Of a stretch of 61,736 nt of DNA, positions 10,542-23,895 are shown in pieces. Made by a program: the position numbers and the translations under genes. This DNA comes from Alcanivorax sp. S71-1-4 (GTDB taxonomy: Bacteria > Pseudomonadota > Gammaproteobacteria > Pseudomonadales > Alcanivoracaceae), in assembly GCF_009846755.1 (NCBI RefSeq), contig NZ_AQOR01000025.1:1-61736 (forward strand), given 5' to 3'. The notes below the pieces were generated by a model. The model ran no database searches and was not told where the DNA came from. It saw only the letters and a list, made by a program, of their open reading frames with translations. Each line of letters begins with the position of its first letter. Position 1 is the stretch's first letter.

Positions 10542-11819
10542 TCAGAGTTCGCCCGGGAAAATATCGTCCACGGTCTCCAGCGGATAGTGCGCCGGGTAAC
10601 CCTTGCGGGCGACACCGGTATCCACCGCCGCACGCGCCACTGCCGCCGACACCACACCCAGCAGACGCGGGTCGTTCGGCTTGGGAATGATGTATTCCGG
10701 GCCGAATGTCAGCGTCTGGCCACCGTAGGCACGCGAGACCACTTCCGGTGCCGGCTCACGGACCAGCGAGGCAATCGCGTGCACGGCTGCCAGCTTCATG
10801 GTTTCGTTGATGGCGCTGGCACGCACATCCAGGGCACCCCGGAAGATGTACGGGAAGCCCAGCACGTTGTTGACCTGGTTCGGGTAATCCGAACGGCCGG
10901 TGGCAATAATCAGGTCCTGCCGCACCGAGCGGGCCAGTTCCGGCCGGATTTCCGGGTCCGGGTTGGCCAGGGCAAAGATGATCGGGTTCGGCGCCATGCT
11001 GCTGACCATGTCCGGCGTCAGCATGTCCGGGCCGGATACGCCGATGAACACGTCGGCGTCTTTCAGCGCATCCGCCAGCGTACGTTTGTCGGTGTCTACT
11101 GCAAACGCGGCCTTGTACTGGTTCAGGTCATCACGACGGCTGTGGATCACGCCCTTGCGATCCAGCATCAGGATGTTGTTCTTGCGCACGCCCAGCTCGA
11201 TCATCAGCTTGATCGAGGCCACGCCCGCAGCACCGGCGCCCACGCAGACCACCACGATGTCCTCAATCTTTTTCTGCTGCAGCGTCAACGCATTGAGCAG
11301 GCCGGCGCAGCAGACAATGGCGGTGCCGTGCTGGTCGTCATGGAACACCGGAATATCACACTGCTCCTTGAGAATGCGTTCGATCTCGAAGCACTCGGGC
11401 GCCTTGATGTCTTCCAGGTTGATGCCACCAAAGGTGACATGGATGCGAGCAACCGTGTCGATGAAGGCTTGCGGGCTCTCGGCCTCGACCTCGATATCGA
11501 ACACGTCGATACCGGCAAAACGCTTGAACAGAATGCCTTTGCCTTCCATCACCGGCTTGGACGCCAGCGCACCCAGGTCGCCCAGGCCCAGGATGGCGGT
11601 GCCATCACTGATCACGGCCACCAGGTTGCCTTTGGAAGTGTAGCGGTAGGCCAGTTCCGGCTCTCGGGCGATTTCACGCACGGGCTCGGCCACGCCCGGG
11701 CTGTAGGCCAGTGTCAGGTCCGCACCCGTTTCAGTGGGCTTGGTAATCTCGACACTGATTTTTCCCGGCCGGGGCTTGGCGTGGTAATCAAGCGCCGCCT
11801 GCTTGAAATCATCCGACAT
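10542..11819 (-). CDS. maeB: Malic enzyme, short form
   Basis: Oxidative decarboxylation of malate to pyruvate, probably with NADP, feeding pyruvate and NADPH. The 425-residue protein has the malic N-domain (TLAYSPGVAEPVREI, GNLVAVISDGTAILGLGDLG with the KPVMEGK catalytic lysine region), metal-binding PVFHDDQHGTAIV and a Rossmann domain starting VVVCVGAGAAGVASI. It lacks the C-terminal phosphotransacetylase-like domain of E. coli MaeB (about 760 aa), so it is the compact form. The ATG at 11819 follows GGGAGA. Cofactor preference cannot be read with certainty. Confidence 0.9.
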   Translation of the reverse strand: MSDDFKQAALDYHAKPRPGKISVEITKPTETGADLTLAYSPGVAEPVREIAREPELAYRYTSKGNLVAVISDGTAILGLGDLGALASKPVMEGKGILFKRFAGIDVFDIEVEAESPQAFIDTVARIHVTFGGINLEDIKAPECFEIERILKEQCDIPVFHDDQHGTAIVCCAGLLNALTLQQKKIEDIVVVCVGAGAAGVASIKLMIELGVRKNNILMLDRKGVIHSRRDDLNQYKAAFAVDTDKRTLADALKDADVFIGVSGPDMLTPDMVSSMAPNPIIFALANPDPEIRPELARSVRQDLIIATGRSDYPNQVNNVLGFPYIFRGALDVRASAINETMKLAAVHAIASLVREPAPEVVSRAYGGQTLTFGPEYIIPKPNDPRLLGVVSAAVARAAVDTGVARKGYPAHYPLETVDDIFPGEL

Positions 11820-11909
11820 GCTGGTCTCCCTGGTCTTCCAAAACGGGTCTTCCCGAATCCCGGTCAACAGCCGGGATAGCTATACATACTGTTCTGTCGC
11901 CCAAAACAC

Positions 11910-11935
11910 AAAAAGCACCCGCCGGGGTGCTTTTT
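11910..11935 (-). terminator. Intrinsic terminator of rpmE
   Basis: AAAAAGCACCC and GGGTGCTTTTT form an 11-base-pair stem with a GCCG loop, ending in a T-run on the minus strand about 37 bases after the rpmE stop. Confidence 0.85.
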
Positions 11936-11971
11936 GAGCTGCTGCTGGACGGATTGTCGTCAGCGGGCGGG

Positions 11972-12193
11972 TCAGCTCTTCTTGCGGGAGCTGATCACAC
12001 CAAAGCGTTGCTTGAACTTGTCGATCTGACCACCGCTGTCAGCCACCTTCTGAGTGCCGGTATAGAACGGGTGGCACTTGGAGCACACGTCCACGAGAAA
12101 ATCTTCGCAGCGAGTGGACCGCGTCTGCATGACATTCCCGCAGGAGCAGGTAATGGTCACGTTCTGGTAATCAGGATGAATCTCTGCTTTCAT
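11972..12193 (-). CDS. rpmE: 50S ribosomal protein L31, zinc-binding type
   Basis: Small protein of the large ribosomal subunit. At 73 residues it has all four zinc ligands of the C+ form: Cys16 and Cys18 (TCSCGN) and Cys37 and Cys40 ([11 protein letters not shown]). The zinc-free paralogue (rpmE2/ykgM), if present, is elsewhere. It is divergent from priA across about 180 bases and ends at its own terminator. Confidence 0.97.
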   Translation of the reverse strand: MKAEIHPDYQNVTITCSCGNVMQTRSTRCEDFLVDVCSKCHPFYTGTQKVADSGGQIDKFKQRFGVISSRKKS

Positions 12194-12372
12194 GGCTCGA
12201 CTCCGTACAGTGTCGCTACCCGCATCTGGCCTTCGTGACGGGATGTCTCCTGGTCACAAAAACACAGTCAGGCACCACACATTGGCTTGCGCCGGGCAAA
12301 AGGGAACGCGAATACTACCAGCTTGGTCGCATTCCGCAAGTCGAAAACACCATCATCTAAGGAAGGGCTCCC

Positions 12373-16405
<4,033 letters not shown>

Positions 16406-17005
16406 ATGGCACGCAAACCCGCCCCGCGCCGGGGCGCGAGCAAATCCAATTCCTCACAACGTACCGTGCCGGGCTGGGTCTGGCTGTTCACCGGCGTGGT
16501 CAGTGGTCTGTTCATCGCGTTTCTGTTCCACCTGGGGCAGACACAGCTTGAACATCAGGCAGGCAGTGCCCCCCGCACCGCCAGCCAGCCCGAGCCTGCG
16601 CCCACGCCAGCGGCGGAAGAGAAAGGCCCGCGTTTCGACTTCTATGCGGTGTTGCCACAGATGGAAGTGATTGTGCCCAAAGGCGAGGACGACGCCCCCG
16701 CCCCGGCACGCAACAATGGCCGCACCAGTACACCGAACACCGAGGTGCCCAGCCGCCACAATGAGCACTTCCTGCTCCAGGCTGGCAGCTTCCGCCGCAG
16801 CCAGGACGCCGACCGCCGTCGCGCCGAGCTGATCCTGCAAGGCTATGAAGCCCGCGTGCAGCCGGTCAGCCTGGAGTCCGGCGACACCTGGCACCGGGTC
16901 ATGATCGGCCCGTTCAACAACGTCAATGCACTGCACCGCGCGCAGGACAAGCTGGCCACTGCCGGCATCGAGACCTTGCCGATCCAGGTCAAGAACCCCG
17001 GCTGA
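16406..17005 (+). CDS. SPOR-domain cell-division protein (FtsN-like)
   Basis: Bitopic inner-membrane protein that likely binds denuded septal glycan. The 199 residues have a basic cytosolic N-terminus ([14 protein letters not shown]), a transmembrane helix at about 24-43, a Pro/Ala-rich linker containing the FtsN-like motif [13 protein letters not shown], and a C-terminal SPOR domain (about 121-196, [22 protein letters not shown]). It starts right after the argS stop. Placement between argS and hslVU is the standard ftsN position in Pseudomonas-like genomes; I leave the symbol open because several SPOR proteins exist per genome. Confidence 0.88.
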   Translation: MARKPAPRRGASKSNSSQRTVPGWVWLFTGVVSGLFIAFLFHLGQTQLEHQAGSAPRTASQPEPAPTPAAEEKGPRFDFYAVLPQMEVIVPKGEDDAPAPARNNGRTSTPNTEVPSRHNEHFLLQAGSFRRSQDADRRRAELILQGYEARVQPVSLESGDTWHRVMIGPFNNVNALHRAQDKLATAGIETLPIQVKNPG

Positions 17006-17014
17006 ACCGCGCCG

Positions 17015-17041
17015 GGCGTCAGCCGCAGCGCGCCTGACGCC
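17015..17041 (+). terminator. Hairpin after the SPOR gene
   Basis: GGCGTCAG and CTGACGCC form a perfect 8-base-pair stem with an 11-base loop 10 bases after the stop codon. No T-run follows, so it may be a weak or Rho-assisted end just ahead of the hslV promoter. Confidence 0.4.
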
Positions 17042-17048
17042 TTGCCGC

Positions 17049-17076
17049 CTTGAGATTCCACCGCCTTGCCCCATAT
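17049..17076 (+). promoter_or_regulatory. Sigma-32 (heat-shock) promoter of hslVU
   Basis: CTTGAGA at 17049-17055 and CCCCATAT at 17069-17076, separated by 13 bases, match the sigma-32 consensus (CTTGAAA, 13-14 bases, CCCCATNT) with one mismatch. The start of transcription would fall near 17083, ahead of the AAGGAG box at 17099. hslVU is a classical heat-shock operon, so sequence and context agree. Confidence 0.85.
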
Positions 17077-17109
17077 CCCCTTTCACCACCCCGTGGCGAA
17101 GGAGCCCCC

Positions 17110-17649
17110 ATGGAACAGTATCGCGGCACCACCATCGTCTCCGTACGACGCGGCAACAGCGTCGTGATTGGCGGCGACGGTCAGGTGAGCCTGGGCAACA
17201 CCATCATGAAAGGCAATGCCCGCAAGGTGCGGCGCCTGTATCACGGCAAGGTCATTGCCGGTTTCGCCGGCGGCACCGCCGACGCCTTCACCCTGTTCGA
17301 GCGCTTCGAGGCGCAACTGGAAAAACACCAGGGCCATCTGGTCCGCGCCGCCGTCGAGCTGGCCAAGGACTGGCGTACCGACCGCGCCCTGCGCCGGCTG
17401 GAAGCCCTGCTGGCCGTGGCCGACAAAGAGAACTCCCTGATCATCACCGGCAACGGCGATGTGATCGAACCCGAAAACAACCTGATCGCGATTGGTTCCG
17501 GCGGACCGTTTGCCCAGTCCGCCGCCACGGCGCTGCTGGAGAACACCGAGCTGCCCGCCCGAGAGATCGTTGCCAGAAGCCTGACCATCGCCGGCAATAT
17601 CTGCATCTATACCAATCTCAATCACACCTTCGAAGAATTGTCCTGGTAA
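17110..17649 (+). CDS. hslV: ATP-dependent protease peptidase subunit HslV
   Basis: Threonine protease of the HslUV complex, a dodecameric proteasome-like core in the cytosol. The 179-residue protein has the conserved TTIVSVRR start of the mature enzyme, the Lys of [12 protein letters not shown] and the oxyanion region [17 protein letters not shown]. The ATG at 17110 follows AAGGAG and gives MEQYRG before the catalytic threonine, which is then Thr7 instead of Thr2. There is no start codon next to that threonine, so the protein must be processed between Gly6 and Thr7. First gene of hslVU, with 5 bases to hslU. Confidence 0.96.
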   Translation: MEQYRGTTIVSVRRGNSVVIGGDGQVSLGNTIMKGNARKVRRLYHGKVIAGFAGGTADAFTLFERFEAQLEKHQGHLVRAAVELAKDWRTDRALRRLEALLAVADKENSLIITGNGDVIEPENNLIAIGSGGPFAQSAATALLENTELPAREIVARSLTIAGNICIYTNLNHTFEELSW

Positions 17650-17654
17650 CCCTC

Positions 17655-18983
17655 ATGCCTGCTCTGACTCCCCGAGAAATCGTCTCCGAACTCAACCGCC
17701 ACATCGTTGGCCAGGACGCGGCCAAGCGTGCCGTGGCGCTGGCCCTGCGGACCCGCTGGCGGCGCATGCAACTGGCGCCGGAACTGCGCAACGAAGTGGC
17801 ACCGAAAAATATCCTGATGATCGGCCCTACCGGCGTCGGCAAAACCGAAATCGCCCGGCGGCTGGCACGGCTGGCCGATGCGCCCTTCATCAAGGTGGAA
17901 GCGACCAAGTTCACCGAGGTGGGCTACGTCGGCCGCGACGTGGAATCGATCATCCGCGACCTGATGGAAATGGCCATCAAACTCCTGCGCGAGAAGGAAA
18001 TCCAGCGGCAGCAGCACCGCGCCGAAGATGCCGCCGAAGAACGTATTCTGGATGCGCTGCTGCCCCCTGCCCGAGGCGCCGAAGCGCCCACCGACAGCAG
18101 CACGCGGCAACTGTTTCGCAAAAAACTGCGCGAGGGCGAGCTGGACGACCGCGAAATCGAGATTGATCTGGCCACGCAACCGATGGGGGTCGAGATCATG
18201 GCCCCGCCGGGCATGGAGGAAATGACCAGCCAGCTCCAGCAGATGTTCTCGCGCATGGGCGGCGGCAAGCGCAAGACACGCAAGATCAAGGTGGCCGAGG
18301 CGCGCCGGATGGTGCGCGACGAAGAGGCCGCCAAGCTGGTCAACGAAGACGAACTGAAAAGCCGGGCCGTGGACCTGGTGGAAAACAACGGCATCGTGTT
18401 CATCGACGAGATCGACAAGGTCGCCAAGCGGGGTGACACCGGCGGCACCGACGTCAGCCGCGAAGGCGTGCAGCGCGACCTGCTGCCACTGATCGAGGGC
18501 AGCACCGTGAGCACCAAGTATGGCATGGTGCACACCGATCACATCCTGTTCATCGCCTCCGGCGCCTTCCACCTGAGCAAACCGTCGGACCTGATCCCGG
18601 AACTGCAGGGCCGGCTGCCGATTCGCGTCGAACTCGACGCCCTCAGCGTGGCGGACTTCGAGTGCATCCTGACGGAACCGAACGCCTCGCTGACGGAACA
18701 GTACCGCGCACTGCTGGCCACGGAAGGGCTGAAGGTGGAATTCACCCCCGACTGCATCCGCCGCATTGCCGAGGTGGCCTGGCAGGTCAACGAGCGGGTC
18801 GAGAACATCGGCGCCCGCCGTCTGCACACCGTGCTGGAAAAACTGCTGGAGGAAATCAGCTACGATGCCGACGACCTGGCTACCCAGTACCACGACAAGG
18901 CGCTGGTGATCGACGCCGCCGCTGTGGACCGCTACCTGGGCGAACTGGCGGCCGACGACGACCTGAGCCGCTACATTCTCTGA
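17655..18983 (+). CDS. hslU: ATP-dependent protease ATPase subunit HslU
   Basis: Hexameric AAA+ unfoldase that feeds substrates into HslV. The 442-residue protein opens with [17 protein letters not shown], has Walker A GPTGVGKT (57-64), the pore loop [14 protein letters not shown], a long I-domain rich in charged residues, Walker [11 protein letters not shown], and the sensor-2 arginine in [14 protein letters not shown]. The C-terminal tail ends RYIL, which docks into HslV. It starts 5 bases after hslV and shares its promoter. Confidence 0.97.
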   Translation: MPALTPREIVSELNRHIVGQDAAKRAVALALRTRWRRMQLAPELRNEVAPKNILMIGPTGVGKTEIARRLARLADAPFIKVEATKFTEVGYVGRDVESIIRDLMEMAIKLLREKEIQRQQHRAEDAAEERILDALLPPARGAEAPTDSSTRQLFRKKLREGELDDREIEIDLATQPMGVEIMAPPGMEEMTSQLQQMFSRMGGGKRKTRKIKVAEARRMVRDEEAAKLVNEDELKSRAVDLVENNGIVFIDEIDKVAKRGDTGGTDVSREGVQRDLLPLIEGSTVSTKYGMVHTDHILFIASGAFHLSKPSDLIPELQGRLPIRVELDALSVADFECILTEPNASLTEQYRALLATEGLKVEFTPDCIRRIAEVAWQVNERVENIGARRLHTVLEKLLEEISYDADDLATQYHDKALVIDAAAVDRYLGELAADDDLSRYIL

Positions 18984-19091
18984 TCGGGATCAAGGACGAG
19001 GCGTGGCCGCCGGCCGCGCCTCGCCGGCCGCGCCTACACCCTCCGCGCCGCGCCTGCTATGATCGCGCCTCACACCCGGACGGTGGCGGCC

Positions 19092-19817
19092 ATGACAGCA
19101 GGCGAACGCTTACAAGATGCCCTGGAACGCTTCTTTGCCCTGCGCCAGCACGGTGACGATGTGCTGTTCCGGCAGCGCCTGAACACCCTGCAGACCTGGC
19201 AGAGCGAACGGCTCTACCGCACCCACCGCGACATCCTCGAACTGCCGGACAACGCCCCGGCGGTGGAATTCCTGTTCACCGACGTCTACGGGGGCCGCGA
19301 CCTCACCCCGGTCGCCAGCGAGATTCGCCGTGCCCTGCCGAAAGCCCTGAAACTGCTGCCGGATCGCGTCATGGCCACGTCCGCCAGCGTGCTCGACACC
19401 GCCGTGCTGACGCAGGTGCTGGACGAGCATCTGACCGGTCAGATGGGCCCGGCGCTTGATCAGCCGCTGACCGAAGTCGCCTATGCGGCAGCCTACCGGA
19501 CACAGGGCCGCGACGATGAGCGAGCGCGGCAACTGGCCCTGATCGGCGAAATCGGCGTGCACATCGACAAATACGTGAGAAGCCGGATGATCCAGGCCAC
19601 CTTCCGCATGGTGCGCCGGCCGGCTCATGCGGCCGGCTTCGGCAGTCTGTATGATTTCCTCGACCACGGGTTTGGCGCCATGCGCCCGCTGCACAGCGTC
19701 AATGACCTGCTGGGCCGGCTGGCACAGCGCGAGCGGGTCGTGATGCAACGGCTGCTGGCCGGCAGCCGCGAGCCTTTCAAGGCGCCCTTCCATCCCGCAC
19801 CACCCACGGAGCACTGA
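19092..19817 (+). CDS. Conserved protein of unknown function between hslU and ubiE
   Basis: A 241-residue, probably cytosolic and helical protein with no signal peptide or membrane helix. It contains [19 protein letters not shown] near residues 56-74, which resembles the FFLEELY-type motif of an uncharacterised gammaproteobacterial family; this match is from memory and tentative. The ATG at 19092 follows GGTGG; an ATG 33 bases upstream is possible but lies within a TATGAT -10-like hexamer at 19058-19063. It ends 2 bases before the ubiE start, so it is probably cotranscribed with ubiE-ubiJ-ubiB. Function unknown. Confidence 0.75.
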   Translation: MTAGERLQDALERFFALRQHGDDVLFRQRLNTLQTWQSERLYRTHRDILELPDNAPAVEFLFTDVYGGRDLTPVASEIRRALPKALKLLPDRVMATSASVLDTAVLTQVLDEHLTGQMGPALDQPLTEVAYAAAYRTQGRDDERARQLALIGEIGVHIDKYVRSRMIQATFRMVRRPAHAAGFGSLYDFLDHGFGAMRPLHSVNDLLGRLAQRERVVMQRLLAGSREPFKAPFHPAPPTEH

Positions 19818-19819
19818 AC

Positions 19820-20569
19820 ATGGCGGACGACAAGAGCACCCACTTTGGCTATCAGCAAGTGGCCTGGCAGGACAAGGCCAGCCGCGTGGCCGGTGTGTTC
19901 CGCTCGGTGGCGCCCAAGTACGACCTGATGAACGACCTGATGTCGATGGGCATTCACCGCGCCTGGAAGCGCTTCACCATCGAACTGGCCGGCGTGCGTC
20001 CGGGCCACACGGTGCTGGATCTCGCCGGCGGCACCGGCGACCTGGCGATCAAGTTCTCGAAGATTGTCGGCGACGGCGGCCAGGTGGTGCTGGCGGACAT
20101 CAACGACGCCATGCTGGCGGTGGGCCGCGACCGGCTGTTCGATGCAGGCTGCGCGCACAATACTCAGGTGGCGCAGGTCAACGCCGAAGCACTGCCGTTC
20201 GAGGACAACACGTTCAACACCATCACCATCGCCTTCGGCCTGCGCAATGTCACCGACAAGGACAAGGCGCTGCGCTCCATGCTGCGCGTGCTGAAACCCG
20301 GCGGCCGGCTGCTGGTGCTGGAATTCTCCAAGCCCGTCCACGCGCCGCTGTCGAAGCTCTACGACATTTATTCCTTCTCGGTGCTGCCGCGGCTGGGCAA
20401 GGCCATCGCCAACGATGCCGACAGCTATCAGTACCTGGCCGAATCGATCCGCATGCACCCGGACCAGGCGACACTGAAAGGCATGATGGAAGACGCCGGC
20501 TTTGCCCGCTGCGACTACTTCAACATGACCGGCGGCATCGTTGCCCTGCATCGCGGCTTCAAGGTGTAA
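19820..20569 (+). CDS. ubiE: Ubiquinone/menaquinone C-methyltransferase UbiE
   Basis: SAM-dependent C-methylation of 2-polyprenyl-6-methoxy-1,4-benzoquinol (and demethylmenaquinol if present). The 249-residue class I methyltransferase has SAM motif [10 protein letters not shown] (65-74), the acidic residue in VLADIND, and family signatures [18 protein letters not shown] and [17 protein letters not shown]. It is followed after 3 bases by ubiJ and then ubiB, the conserved ubiEJB cluster. Confidence 0.97.
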   Translation: MADDKSTHFGYQQVAWQDKASRVAGVFRSVAPKYDLMNDLMSMGIHRAWKRFTIELAGVRPGHTVLDLAGGTGDLAIKFSKIVGDGGQVVLADINDAMLAVGRDRLFDAGCAHNTQVAQVNAEALPFEDNTFNTITIAFGLRNVTDKDKALRSMLRVLKPGGRLLVLEFSKPVHAPLSKLYDIYSFSVLPRLGKAIANDADSYQYLAESIRMHPDQATLKGMMEDAGFARCDYFNMTGGIVALHRGFKV

Positions 20570-20572
20570 CCC

Positions 20573-21229
20573 ATGACACTGGAACATCAGTCCCGCCCGC
20601 CGGGCCTTTTTGAAACCGCGCTGCTGGCCAGCGTCGAACGCACCGTCAACGCCGCGCTGCGTGCCGACCCGGCAACGCAACAGCGGCTGGCCGAACACAG
20701 TGGCCGGCTGGTGTCCGTGCACCTGCGTTTTCCGGCCCGCGCGGTGTATGTGCTGATCGTCGAGGACGGCGTCGAGTGTTATCACAGCAGCGATGCGGAA
20801 GCGGACGTCAGCGTCAGCGGCGGCGCACTGGAAATGGCAGCGCAATTGCTCGACTGGCGCAGCGCACCGGGCGTGATCGGTGGCCCGGTCAGCATTCGCG
20901 GCGACCGCGAACTGCTTCAGCAACTGAGCGCCATTGCCCGCGACCTGGACATCGACTGGGGCGCCCTGTTCGAGCCGGTGCTCGGCAGCGACCTGGCCCA
21001 GCAACTGGATCACGGCGCCCGACAGCTGTTCGGCTGGGCACGCCAGGGGCTGGAGCGGCTGGCCCAGCAAGGCAGCCGCTATCTCAGCGAGGAAAGCGGC
21101 CTGCTGCCATCGCGGCATGCGCTGCGCGAATTTGGCCGCGATGTGGAAGAACTGGAGATGGCCACCGAACGGCTGCACGCCCGCATCCTGCGTCTGCAAC
21201 AGGCCCGGCGCGATGAGGCCGGTGCATGA
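20573..21229 (+). CDS. ubiJ: Ubiquinone biosynthesis accessory factor UbiJ
   Basis: Lipid-binding SCP2-type scaffold of the soluble Ubi complex. The 218-residue protein has an N-terminal SCP2 domain (about 35-140, with ALEMAAQLLDW and GPVSIRGDRELLQQL) and a helical C-terminus (LHARILRLQQARRDE) typical of UbiJ. It is between ubiE and ubiB, and its stop overlaps the ubiB start by 4 bases. Confidence 0.92.
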   Translation: MTLEHQSRPPGLFETALLASVERTVNAALRADPATQQRLAEHSGRLVSVHLRFPARAVYVLIVEDGVECYHSSDAEADVSVSGGALEMAAQLLDWRSAPGVIGGPVSIRGDRELLQQLSAIARDLDIDWGALFEPVLGSDLAQQLDHGARQLFGWARQGLERLAQQGSRYLSEESGLLPSRHALREFGRDVEELEMATERLHARILRLQQARRDEAGA

Positions 21230-22830
21230 GCCTGATGACGCGCATTGTTTACGTTGTCCATGTCATCTGTGCCTACCGGCTGATCTCATTGCTGCCGGCC
21301 CACCCGGCGCGCATGCCGCTGGTATTGCTCCAGTACCTGATACCCTCCAGCTGGTTTGGCCCGCGCGGCCTGAGCGAAGGCGAGCGGCTGCGGGCAGCAC
21401 TGGAAAAACTCGGCCCGATCTTTATCAAGTTCGGCCAACTGCTGGCCACGCGTCGCGACCTGCTGCCGCCGGCATGGACGGACGCGCTGGCACGCCTGCA
21501 GGATCAGGTGGCACCGTTTCCGGTGCAGGAGGCCCGAACCCGCATCGAAACCGAGCTCGGGGCGCCGATCGACAGCGTATTCAGCCGCTTTGACGACACA
21601 CCACTGGCCTCGGCGTCGATTGCCCAGGTACACGGCGCAGCACTTCAGGACGGGACTGACGTGGTGGTCAAGATCCGCCGCCCCGGCCTGGGACATATCG
21701 TCGACCGCGACCTGGCCGTAATGCGTTTCGGCGCCACCTGGCTGGAACGCCTGTGGGCCGACGCCCGTTATTTCCGTCCACGCCAGGTAGTGGACGACTA
21801 TGCCGTGATCATTCGCGCCGAACTGGACCTGTCCGCCGAGGCCCGCAACAGCGAAATGATGCGCCGCCAGTTCCTGTTCAGCCCGTTGCTGTTCATCCCG
21901 CCGATCCACATGCAGTACACCACGCCCAGAATGCTGGTGATGGACCGCATCTACGGCATACCGGTGAATGACATTGAGCGCATCCGTGCCGCCGGCATCG
22001 ATCCGAAAGTGCTGGCCGAACGCGGCGTGGAAATCTTTTTCGCGCAGGTGTTCCGCTACAATTTTTTCCACGCGGACATGCACCCGGGCAACATTTTCGT
22101 CAACCCGGAGCACCCGCACTCGCCACAATACCTGGCGGTGGATTGCGCCATTGCCGGACGCCTTGGCCCGCACGATCTGCAAGTACTCGGACGCATGGTG
22201 CTGGCAGTGATGCGCGCCGACTACAGTGGCCTGGTAGACGCGGTCATCCGCGCCGGCTGGAGCACCGCCCCCATTGATCCGCAGCGTTTCGAGCGCGCCG
22301 TGCGCGAGATCGTCGAGCCGCTGGTGTCACAGCCGCTGGACAAACTTGAATTCGCACCCTTGGTGATGCGCCTGTTCGACACCGCGCGCAGTTTCCATAT
22401 CGAGGCACCGGTGCAATACATCCTGCTGCTGAAGACCCTGGTGCACATCGAAGGCCTGGGCCGCAGCATTTATCCGCAGCTGGATATCTGGCGCACTGGC
22501 CGCCCGCTGCTGGAGGCCTGGATGATGGAGGCATACGGCCCGAGTGCCACACTGCGCAAACTGCAGGCACGCGCACCGGAATGGATGGCGCAGTTGCCAG
22601 AGATGCCGGACCTGCTGCGCGACGCACTGGAAAACCTGCGCCACCTGCCCTACCAGCAGCGGCAGCTGGAAGCCCGCCTGGCCGACGGCCAGGCCCGCCA
22701 TCGACGCAAGCTGCTCGGCGGCCTAAGTGGTCTCGGCCTGCTGGGTGTGGCGCTGGCGGCTGGCGGTTTCTGGGCCGGCGCGGCCAGTGCCGGCGGCGCC
22801 CTGCTGGTGCTCTGGGCGCTGCGTCGCTGA
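21226..22830 (+). CDS. ubiB: Ubiquinone biosynthesis ATPase/kinase-like protein UbiB
   Basis: Atypical ABC1/ADCK-family kinase-like ATPase needed for ubiquinone synthesis, membrane anchored. The 534 residues have the KxGQ motif KFGQ at 68-71, the Ala-rich loop LASASIAQVHGA (128-138), the ATP lysine Lys149 (VVVKIRRPG), the HADMHPGNIFV catalytic segment, and C-terminal membrane helices (LGLLGVALAAGGFWAGAAS). N- and C-terminal halves are complete. Last gene of the ubiEJB group, with 69 bases to hisE. Confidence 0.96.
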   Translation: MSLMTRIVYVVHVICAYRLISLLPAHPARMPLVLLQYLIPSSWFGPRGLSEGERLRAALEKLGPIFIKFGQLLATRRDLLPPAWTDALARLQDQVAPFPVQEARTRIETELGAPIDSVFSRFDDTPLASASIAQVHGAALQDGTDVVVKIRRPGLGHIVDRDLAVMRFGATWLERLWADARYFRPRQVVDDYAVIIRAELDLSAEARNSEMMRRQFLFSPLLFIPPIHMQYTTPRMLVMDRIYGIPVNDIERIRAAGIDPKVLAERGVEIFFAQVFRYNFFHADMHPGNIFVNPEHPHSPQYLAVDCAIAGRLGPHDLQVLGRMVLAVMRADYSGLVDAVIRAGWSTAPIDPQRFERAVREIVEPLVSQPLDKLEFAPLVMRLFDTARSFHIEAPVQYILLLKTLVHIEGLGRSIYPQLDIWRTGRPLLEAWMMEAYGPSATLRKLQARAPEWMAQLPEMPDLLRDALENLRHLPYQQRQLEARLADGQARHRRKLLGGLSGLGLLGVALAAGGFWAGAASAGGALLVLWALRR

Positions 22831-22899
22831 GCCCGCCGGCGAAGACACACTGCCGTCATTTAATTCTGCTAGACTCCGCAAAAGGAGTGGAGAACCGAC

Positions 22900-23238
22900 A
22901 TGAGCGAGATATTGACCCGGCTGCACGAGGTGCTCGAAGCCCGCAAGGGCATGGCGCCGGAGTCGTCCTATGTCGCCAGCCTTTACCACAAGGGCCTGAA
23001 CAAGATTCTGGAAAAAGTCGGCGAGGAAGCCGTTGAAACCATTCTCGCCGCCCGGGATGTCGAGGCCGGCGGTGACCCGCAGTCGCTGGTGTCTGAAACC
23101 GCGGACCTCTGGTTTCATACGCTGGTCATGCTGGCCAAGCTCAATACCGGCCCGGAGCCGGTGCTGGCGGAACTGGAACGGCGCTTCGGCTTGTCGGGCC
23201 TCGATGAAAAGGCTGCCCGGCAACAAGGCAATACCTGA
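22900..23238 (+). CDS. hisE: Phosphoribosyl-ATP pyrophosphatase
   Basis: Second step of histidine synthesis, hydrolysing PR-ATP to PR-AMP. The 112-residue protein has the MazG-like helical fold signature [18 protein letters not shown] with the metal-binding Glu residues and [14 protein letters not shown] with its Asp. The stand-alone form is typical; hisI, often just upstream in Pseudomonas, is absent here. A good AAGGAGTGGAG box precedes the ATG. It lies between ubiB and tatA. Confidence 0.95.
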   Translation: MSEILTRLHEVLEARKGMAPESSYVASLYHKGLNKILEKVGEEAVETILAARDVEAGGDPQSLVSETADLWFHTLVMLAKLNTGPEPVLAELERRFGLSGLDEKAARQQGNT

Positions 23239-23280
23239 CCGGCGGCAAGCCCCGCCCTTTTCTGACTCAGGAGTAGACAC

Positions 23281-23526
23281 ATGTTATCCGGCATCAGTCT
23301 CTGGCAACTGTTGATCGTGCTCGCCATCGTCGTGCTGCTGTTCGGCACCAAAAAGCTGCGCAATATCGGCAGCGACCTGGGCGGCGCGGTAAAAGGCTTC
23401 AAGAGCGCGGTGAAAGAAGGCGAGGACGAGCAGAAGAAGCAGCTCGACGGCACCGCTCGCCGTGAAGAGAGCGGCACCACCGTGGACGAGCATGGCAATC
23501 CGGTGCAGGACAAAGACAAGGTCTGA
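23281..23526 (+). CDS. tatA: Sec-independent protein translocase subunit TatA
   Basis: Pore-forming or membrane-destabilising subunit of the twin-arginine translocase that exports folded proteins. The 81-residue protein has a short N-terminal transmembrane helix (about 6-21), the [10 protein letters not shown] hinge and an amphipathic helix with [17 protein letters not shown], then an acidic tail. First gene of tatABC, with 3 bases to tatB; an AGGAG box precedes the ATG. Confidence 0.97.
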   Translation: MLSGISLWQLLIVLAIVVLLFGTKKLRNIGSDLGGAVKGFKSAVKEGEDEQKKQLDGTARREESGTTVDEHGNPVQDKDKV

Positions 23527-23529
23527 CCG

Positions 23530-23895
23530 ATGTTCGATATCAGCTTTGCCGAGCTGACCCTGGTGTTCATCATCGCCCTGGTGGTGCTGGGCCCGGAAAG
23601 GCTACCGAAGGCGGCACGTACCGTCGGCCACTGGATGGGCCGCGCCCGTGCCGCCTTCTCGCATCTGAAGAACGAGCTCGACCGGGAAGTGGTGAACAAG
23701 GAAATGCAGGATCTGTTCCGGCAGAAAGCCGACGCCCTGCGTCAGGAAACCGAGAAGCTGAATCAGTCGCTCAACGAAAACCTGGCCGACGAACGCAAGA
23801 CTGAAACCGGCAGTGCACCGCAGCCCCCGGCCGGGCCACCTGCCACACCGGCCCTCCCCGAGACCGACCTTACACGCCCGCAGGATAAATCATGA
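23530..23895 (+). CDS. tatB: Sec-independent protein translocase subunit TatB
   Basis: Receptor-complex subunit with TatC for twin-arginine signal peptides. The 121-residue protein has the TatB start MFDISFAELTLVFIIALVVL, the GPERLPKAARTVG hinge, an amphipathic helix and a long Pro-rich tail. It overlaps tatC by 4 bases. Confidence 0.97.
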   Translation: MFDISFAELTLVFIIALVVLGPERLPKAARTVGHWMGRARAAFSHLKNELDREVVNKEMQDLFRQKADALRQETEKLNQSLNENLADERKTETGSAPQPPAGPPATPALPETDLTRPQDKS

